This document shows, in pieces, positions 8,601-11,814 of a DNA stretch of 11,814 nucleotides (the stretch's first letter is position 1; each line of letters opens with the position of its first letter). The DNA is taken from the NCBI GenBank assembly GCA_028565635.1, contig JAOXYB010050024.1:1-11814 (forward strand), in the 5' to 3' direction. The notes below the pieces were generated by a model. That model worked only from the letters and a program-made list of their open reading frames with translations. It had not been told where the DNA came from and did no database searches. This stretch comes from Phoronis ovalis (taxonomy: Eukaryota > Phoronida > Phoronidae). A program made the position numbers and the translations under genes.

Positions 8601-11405
8601 AATATTAACCTACCTGGGAGCGAGCTAAGGTAAGAAATTTGAAAACCCGTTTGTTTAAAAAACATATTCCATATAGTATATATTGTATGCTATAATAGGT
8701 GTCATATGTGTGTTTGTACTTGGCAAACGGACTTGTCATATTTAGTTACAGTGACATACTTCCGATATACACATTTTATAAGCAGTCATTTGTGTTTGGA
8801 TATCTAGTATGCAGTGTGCACACTTGTCACGTCTCCTAATATATTTATATACATTAATTGTTTAATTTCGATATTAATAACGAGGATTAGTACTTGAATA
8901 AAGTATAATTTGTCATTTATATATTTTTAGAATACTGGCAGCACTACTGAATTGCTTACTGGTTCGTTCTTAGTAGCGCAAGATGTAAACGTTGTGCAAG
9001 GGAAGGACGTGTTGTACACCTATACCTGTGATTTTAGTGCTCCTACGACTATAGATAAAGTAGCAGCAGGCAGTACGGTGGATGCTTCAGGCGGGTAAGT
9101 TTATTTCAGCTGGACAATAATATTAACCACACTGTGCACCTGTTCAAGCAAGAGTTTAAAAACCTATTACATATTTGAGCAGAGTAGAACTAGAAATCAA
9201 GAGTTCCTACACACACAACACCTTTTATTACATGAGGTTAATAGGCAGTTTCTCGTCCATTATGGAGATGTAGCAGGTCAAGCCCGTTATACTTTTCAAT
9301 CGTTCAAGACCCGTTATATCTCTATAACGGATACGAACCTGCCTATTATTCTCTATATGAGCCAAAGGCCTAAATCTCATCGGCAATAGGATAAACAATG
9401 AGTGCAGAAAAGCCGCAATTTATGGTGTTGTTAGATGTATCAACAATGCATTGGTATATGACAGACTCGCGTCACTATAAGAGATAAATAGCGCTGAAAA
9501 TATCAATTTACGTTCCTACAAAATATATGTCGTGTAAAAAATGTAAAAACAATAATTTTGCAACATCGCAACCTGGTGTTTTTTTGCTGTTTTTTTTTTA
9601 ATATACTGTAGGGTATTGACTGATCTATGACCAGGCGCTATATGATCTCATAACTATCATGATGCAAAAATCGGAAGTAAAATTCGCCCCGCATAAAAAT
9701 CCAGACCGCAGATAATTTTTAATAAAATTTGGCCAACACCTATATGGAACAGCCCTTTAAATTTGTAATCCATTAGGCTAATTTTGTTAATGTTACAATG
9801 TAAAAAAAGTGTCAATGTGACTGATTTTTCCCTGCTATATTATTCATGTAAATTTTTGTTCATGAGTTATTAATCTAATCTAATTTCATGAGAACAGATT
9901 TTTTAAATTGATCGCTGAATTGCCAATATTCTAACAATGTGCAACGATTCGGGAAGTGCATCAAAAACACTTTGACTTTAAATTTTCAGATTCTGTTGCA
10001 ATTACCAAATTTTAAAAAAAATGCTTTGTTACATGAATCGATGCTTCACAAGTATCGTATGATAATTCTTATCATGTAATCAAATATCATATATCATGTT
10101 TGTACTAAAAAAAATCCTTGTTTGCAATGCAAAGTCTTTTGATTTAGAAAAATATGTTGTCTTAAGGCAAGATTGATTATTTTTCAGTACATTAAAATCA
10201 TTTGTTAAATTGCGGCAAAATGGATGTGCTGTATGCAAAAGCAATAAACATTCGTTAATATGTAAGCTGACAGTTTTATTATAACACAACGAAGAAATTC
10301 TAATCCAACATACATATAAAGTTGTGCATAAGTTCTCGTATAAAAAGGACTTGAGTACATCGTGTAACAAGCTGATAAAGAATTAAGTCATAATTACCAA
10401 TTTCTGATTTGATAAACAGACATTGATTATTAAATAGTTACTTAACTTCTAAACGGCTGAAACAATTGTTTTCTAATAATCTGACACAAAGTTGTACTGC
10501 TACCTTTCATGATTTCAATCAAGAAAATTATTAATTCCCTAATACATTACTTGTATTGGATTGTCTCCCAACGAAATAGGGTTCGAGATCCTAGCATCAC
10601 TAGGTTGTTTGTGTAAAAATGAATTGGAATACTATAAGATAAGTGTGTCTAATGAGCGATCAAACCCGTAATTCAGTGGGTTAACCATGAACCATAATGA
10701 ATAATCGGATTCTGTCTAAATATATCATTTGCATGTACTTGGTGGAGCCACCAGTCTCAGACCCAAACGTGCCCAGCATGTCGCATGCATTGTGTGAATG
10801 AACAATGACGTAGTTGTGCGTGCGCTCACGCGATTCATTCACAAAACGCTTTTCTTCGCATTCCGAGCCAATACGAAAAACAATCTTATGTTCTTTGATC
10901 TAAGAAATACCCTCCTTTTTCTGAGCATATCTATACATAAACAACTACATTAATATTTTTTTATTTTCTTAAATTTTGCCCGTTTAAAGCTTTTCTAAAG
11001 TCAGATTTAAAAAAACAAGTATTGTGTATAACTGAAGGATGCCGGTATTGAAACGGTCTGACTACAGCGCCCTCGAGTGAATGCAATAGTCTATTCCTCT
11101 TATTGGCGTTTTTAAATATGCCTAACAGGTTCACGGTACATGTAGGCTCAACATCTATGATGGGACTAAATTAGGTGCTTATAATGAAGGTAGCTCCACT
11201 AAAGCGTTGTAGTAGTGTACTTGTTTACATATTGTAATACTTATTTTGTAAAGGGCTCCCTCACCAGGCGGTACCGCAACTGCAGTCGCTGAAACAGTTA
11301 GTCTGGATATTGTAGAAGGAAATGATTTAACTCAAGCTGTACCTGCTTGCGTTTTGGGTGACAATAAAAAATACAAACTACGGCTGTACCTTCTCATCTC
11401 CTCAA
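5563..11405 (+). CDS. Secreted ZP-N domain protein, five exons, 3' partial
   Basis: This gene is assembled from five exons (5563-5601, 7024-7045, 8016-8245, 8931-9094, 11254-11405), each joined in frame at GT/AG sites; donors are GTAAG-type except GTATGT after exon 3. The product is about 202 residues before the window ends. Residues 1-19 form a signal peptide with a leucine-rich core and a likely cut after VQG. Residues 23-132 hold four cysteines (25, 64, 94, 130) spaced as in a ZP-N domain, including the NCF and TCGIV contexts and a final YTYTCDFS strand; disulfides 25-130 and 64-94 are expected by analogy. Residues 141-165 are a Gly/Ala/Ser/Thr/Pro-rich linker. Residues 166-190 (VSLDIVEGND, then LGDN) look like the first strands of ZP-C. 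ZP proteins polymerise in extracellular coats such as egg envelopes or shell and mucus matrices. The ZP-N call is from cysteine pattern and strand pattern only. The remaining ZP-C and any membrane anchor would lie downstream. A possible frameshift affects exon 5. Confidence 0.72.
5602..7023 (+). other. Intron 1
   Basis: This 1422-base AT-rich intron has a GTAAGA donor and a pyrimidine-rich CTTCAG acceptor. It contains the 46-nt palindrome at 6478-6523. No further exon-like island with open frame and splice sites was seen in it. Confidence 0.7.
6478..6523. repeat. 46-nt near-perfect palindrome in intron 1
   Basis: Arms of 22 bases (6478-6499 and 6502-6523) differ at one position and are separated by only AA. 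The outer end is CAGTTTGC and the inner end ACAACTT. It could form a tight hairpin in the pre-mRNA, or be a short foldback or the remains of a MITE whose middle was lost. No convincing target duplication flanks it. Confidence 0.85.
7024..7045 (+). CDS. Coding exon 2: 22-nt microexon, signal cleavage region
   Basis: This very short exon lies between a pyrimidine-rich acceptor (TTCTTTTTATCTTCAG) and a GTAAGTG donor. It reads GAASVGT plus the first base of the next codon, so it enters in phase 0 and leaves in phase 1. It completes the signal peptide, with likely cleavage VQG|AAS at the exon 1/2 junction region. It is supported by phase agreement with exons 1 and 3, which cannot be joined in frame without it: exon 3 needs one incoming base. 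Confidence 0.7.
7046..8015 (+). other. Intron 2
   Basis: This 970-base AT-rich intron runs from GTAAGTG to TTTTTATAG. It holds a short palindromic core (TACCGGTA near 7914-7921) and nothing else distinctive. No exon-like open island was seen. Confidence 0.7.
8016..8245 (+). CDS. Coding exon 3: first three cysteines of ZP-N
   Basis: The exon follows a TTTTTATAG acceptor and ends GTG|GTATGT in phase 0. Its 230 bases, plus the G carried from exon 2, give 77 codons open throughout. It encodes residues 21-97, with Cys25 (YRCNADG), the alternating strand VDFKYAF, the strand HIYIVGQG before Cys64 (NCF), and Cys94 in TCGIV. GC content is clearly higher than in the flanking introns. An antisense open frame at 8192-8440 overlaps its end, but that runs across the splice donor and into a MITE and is a by-product. 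Confidence 0.85.
8246..8930 (+). other. Intron 3
   Basis: This 685-base intron runs from GTATGT to ATTTTTAG. More than a third of it is the inverted-repeat element at 8262-8540, which begins 16 bases after the donor. The rest is AT-rich with no recognisable content. Confidence 0.75.
8262..8540. mobile_element. MITE with about 100-bp terminal inverted repeats in intron 3
   Basis: The ends are TCAGGCCTAC (8262-8271) and its exact complement GTAGGCCTGA (8531-8540). The arms stay similar inward for about 95-105 bases (8262-8355 against 8436-8540), sharing ACCAGCG, TCGAACCGTCAATC, GCACTCG, GAACC and CACCGAAATT blocks. The right arm has roughly a dozen extra bases. GACGGTTCGAG also occurs twice in direct orientation in the right half. 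GC content is far above the surrounding intron. No clear target site duplication is visible, so the superfamily is open. It has no coding capacity of its own; open frames at 8192-8442 are by-products. Confidence 0.8.
8931..9094 (+). CDS. Coding exon 4: end of ZP-N and start of linker
   Basis: The exon follows ATATTTTTAG and ends GGCGG|GTAAGT in phase 2, giving 54 codons plus two bases. It encodes residues 98-151: a Thr-rich turn, the strand SFLVAQDVNVVQG, then KDVLYTYTCDFSAP with Cys130, which closes the ZP-N cysteine set, followed by a small-residue linker (AAGSTVDASGG). Its frame and phase agree with exon 3 on one side and exon 5 on the other. Confidence 0.85.
9241..9346. mobile_element. 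106-bp foldback MITE with TA flanks, intron 4
   Basis: The ends are ATAGGCAG (9241-9248) and CTGCCTAT (9339-9346), flanked directly by TA at 9239-9240 and 9347-9348, consistent with a TA target duplication as made by Tc1/mariner-type transposases. The arms extend inward about 42 bases. Many of the arm differences are A/G changes, such as ATTATGGAGATG against GTTATAGAGATA. CCCGTTATA occurs twice inside. It has no coding potential. Confidence 0.65.
10741..10863. repeat. GC-richer patch with clustered hairpins in intron 4
   Basis: The patch contains GGTGG-AG-CCACC at 10741-10752, TGTGAATGAA (10793-10802) paired with TTCATTCACA (10834-10843), and inside it GCGTG-CGCT-CACGC at 10818-10831. The outer and inner arms form one nested stem. 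It stands out from AT-rich surroundings and is probably a small foldback or repeat fragment; the limits are approximate. Confidence 0.45.
11254..11405 (+). CDS. Coding exon 5: linker and probable start of ZP-C, frame uncertain at 3' end
   Basis: The exon follows TTATTTTGTAAAG and ends CTCAA|GTAAGT. With the two bases from exon 4 it encodes a GAPSPGGT linker and then AETVSLDIVEGND and ACVLGDN, resembling the opening strands of ZP-C, with one cysteine (184). After the A6 run at 11366-11371 the annotated frame gives KKYKLRLYLLISS and leaves in phase 1. The other two frames are also open to the donor and read more family-like (NYGCTFSSPQ or TTAVPSHLLK). If the donor were not used, the annotated frame would stop at TGA 11417-11419. 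The first two thirds of the exon are firm; the last 35 bases or so are not. Confidence 0.7.
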
Positions 11406-11814
11406 GTAAGTTTAACTGAACGGGCAGTAAGTGACTAAGCTAGTCAAGTGTAACAACATATAGTGCGACCTCTTTTAATTCAATCAAAAATTAAGTTTGA
11501 AAAAGCGAATCATGTACACATTCGAGCAACACGTGCAATAAAGTTATCACACCCGACAAAAAACAAGCCTGGAGATGGTGACAAGCAATGCACATTTATA
11601 TAACTGCGAAGTTCAATTTTACATTTCCATTACCAGGTGGTTATATTCAGTTGCATCAATGTATTAGTTGCTTGCATGTAACTCAAATGGTGAACATTTA
11701 TGCCTTCTGAACTTGGTAAACTGGGAGCTACAAGTTCTTAAGTGGCTCTGCCGGAGAAAGTCAGGCGGGGGTCCGCACATGGGGGTCAGAGATTTCATTC
11801 CATATTTGGTACAT
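11406..11814 (+). other. Start of intron 5, to window edge
   Basis: This begins GTAAGTTTAAC. There is no acceptor followed by a ZP-C-like open stretch before the edge. The last 60 bases are G-rich (GCGGGGG and TGGGGGTC), unlike the rest of the intron, and their nature is unclear. Confidence 0.5.

Larger units (their letters stand above)
9095..11253 (+). other. Intron 4
   Basis: This 2159-base intron, the largest seen, runs from GTAAGT to TTTTGTAAAG. It includes the foldback element at 9241-9346 and a GC-richer hairpin-rich patch at 10741-10863. A minus-strand open frame at 10080-10370 has AT-driven composition with no recognisable domain and is not called. No extra exon was found. Confidence 0.65.

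Noticed and set aside
10080-10370. 96-codon minus-strand open frame in intron 4
   Set aside because: No recognisable domain, no splice or promoter context, and composition matches the surrounding intron.
10579-10592. GGGTTCGAGATCC resembling a tRNA B box or tRNA-derived SINE
   Set aside because: It has one base too many against the B box, no paired T stem, and no A box or acceptor stem at the expected distance upstream.

Overview
This window looks like nuclear DNA from an animal with AT-rich, intron-rich chromosomes. There are no long open frames. Coding potential is confined to short, GC-richer islands bounded by consensus GT/AG splice sites, and the remainder is AT-rich DNA with several short palindromic transposon relics. 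The one gene found encodes a secreted ZP-N-type domain. A mollusc (bivalve or gastropod) seems the best guess from the protein style and the foldback MITEs, but this is inference and nothing in the window proves the taxon.

Layout: 1-4800 is non-coding. It holds a diverged repeat family (copies near 1629-1958, 2100-2226 and 2881-3497), and the last copy is interrupted by a 194-bp palindromic MITE at 3191-3384. A candidate CCAAT/TATA promoter lies at 4859-4890 and is bracketed by a perfect 11-bp inverted repeat. A likely untranslated first exon ends at 5064 and a likely 5' UTR intron runs 5065-5537.

The plus-strand gene starts at ATG 5563 and continues past the right edge. Its coding exons are 5563-5601, 7024-7045, 8016-8245, 8931-9094 and 11254-11405. 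Together they give a signal peptide, a four-cysteine module matching the ZP-N fold, a Gly/Ala/Ser/Thr/Pro-rich linker, and what is probably the start of ZP-C. The last exon is unusual: all three frames stay open up to its splice donor, and two short A runs suggest a possible one-base indel.

The introns carry further repeats: a 46-nt near-perfect palindrome in intron 1, a 279-bp long-inverted-repeat MITE starting 16 bases after the intron 3 donor, and a 106-bp foldback element with TA flanks in intron 4. No RNA gene, CRISPR array, operon or new multi-gene system was found. The most noteworthy items are the exon 5 frame problem, the 22-nt microexon, and the nested repeat history.
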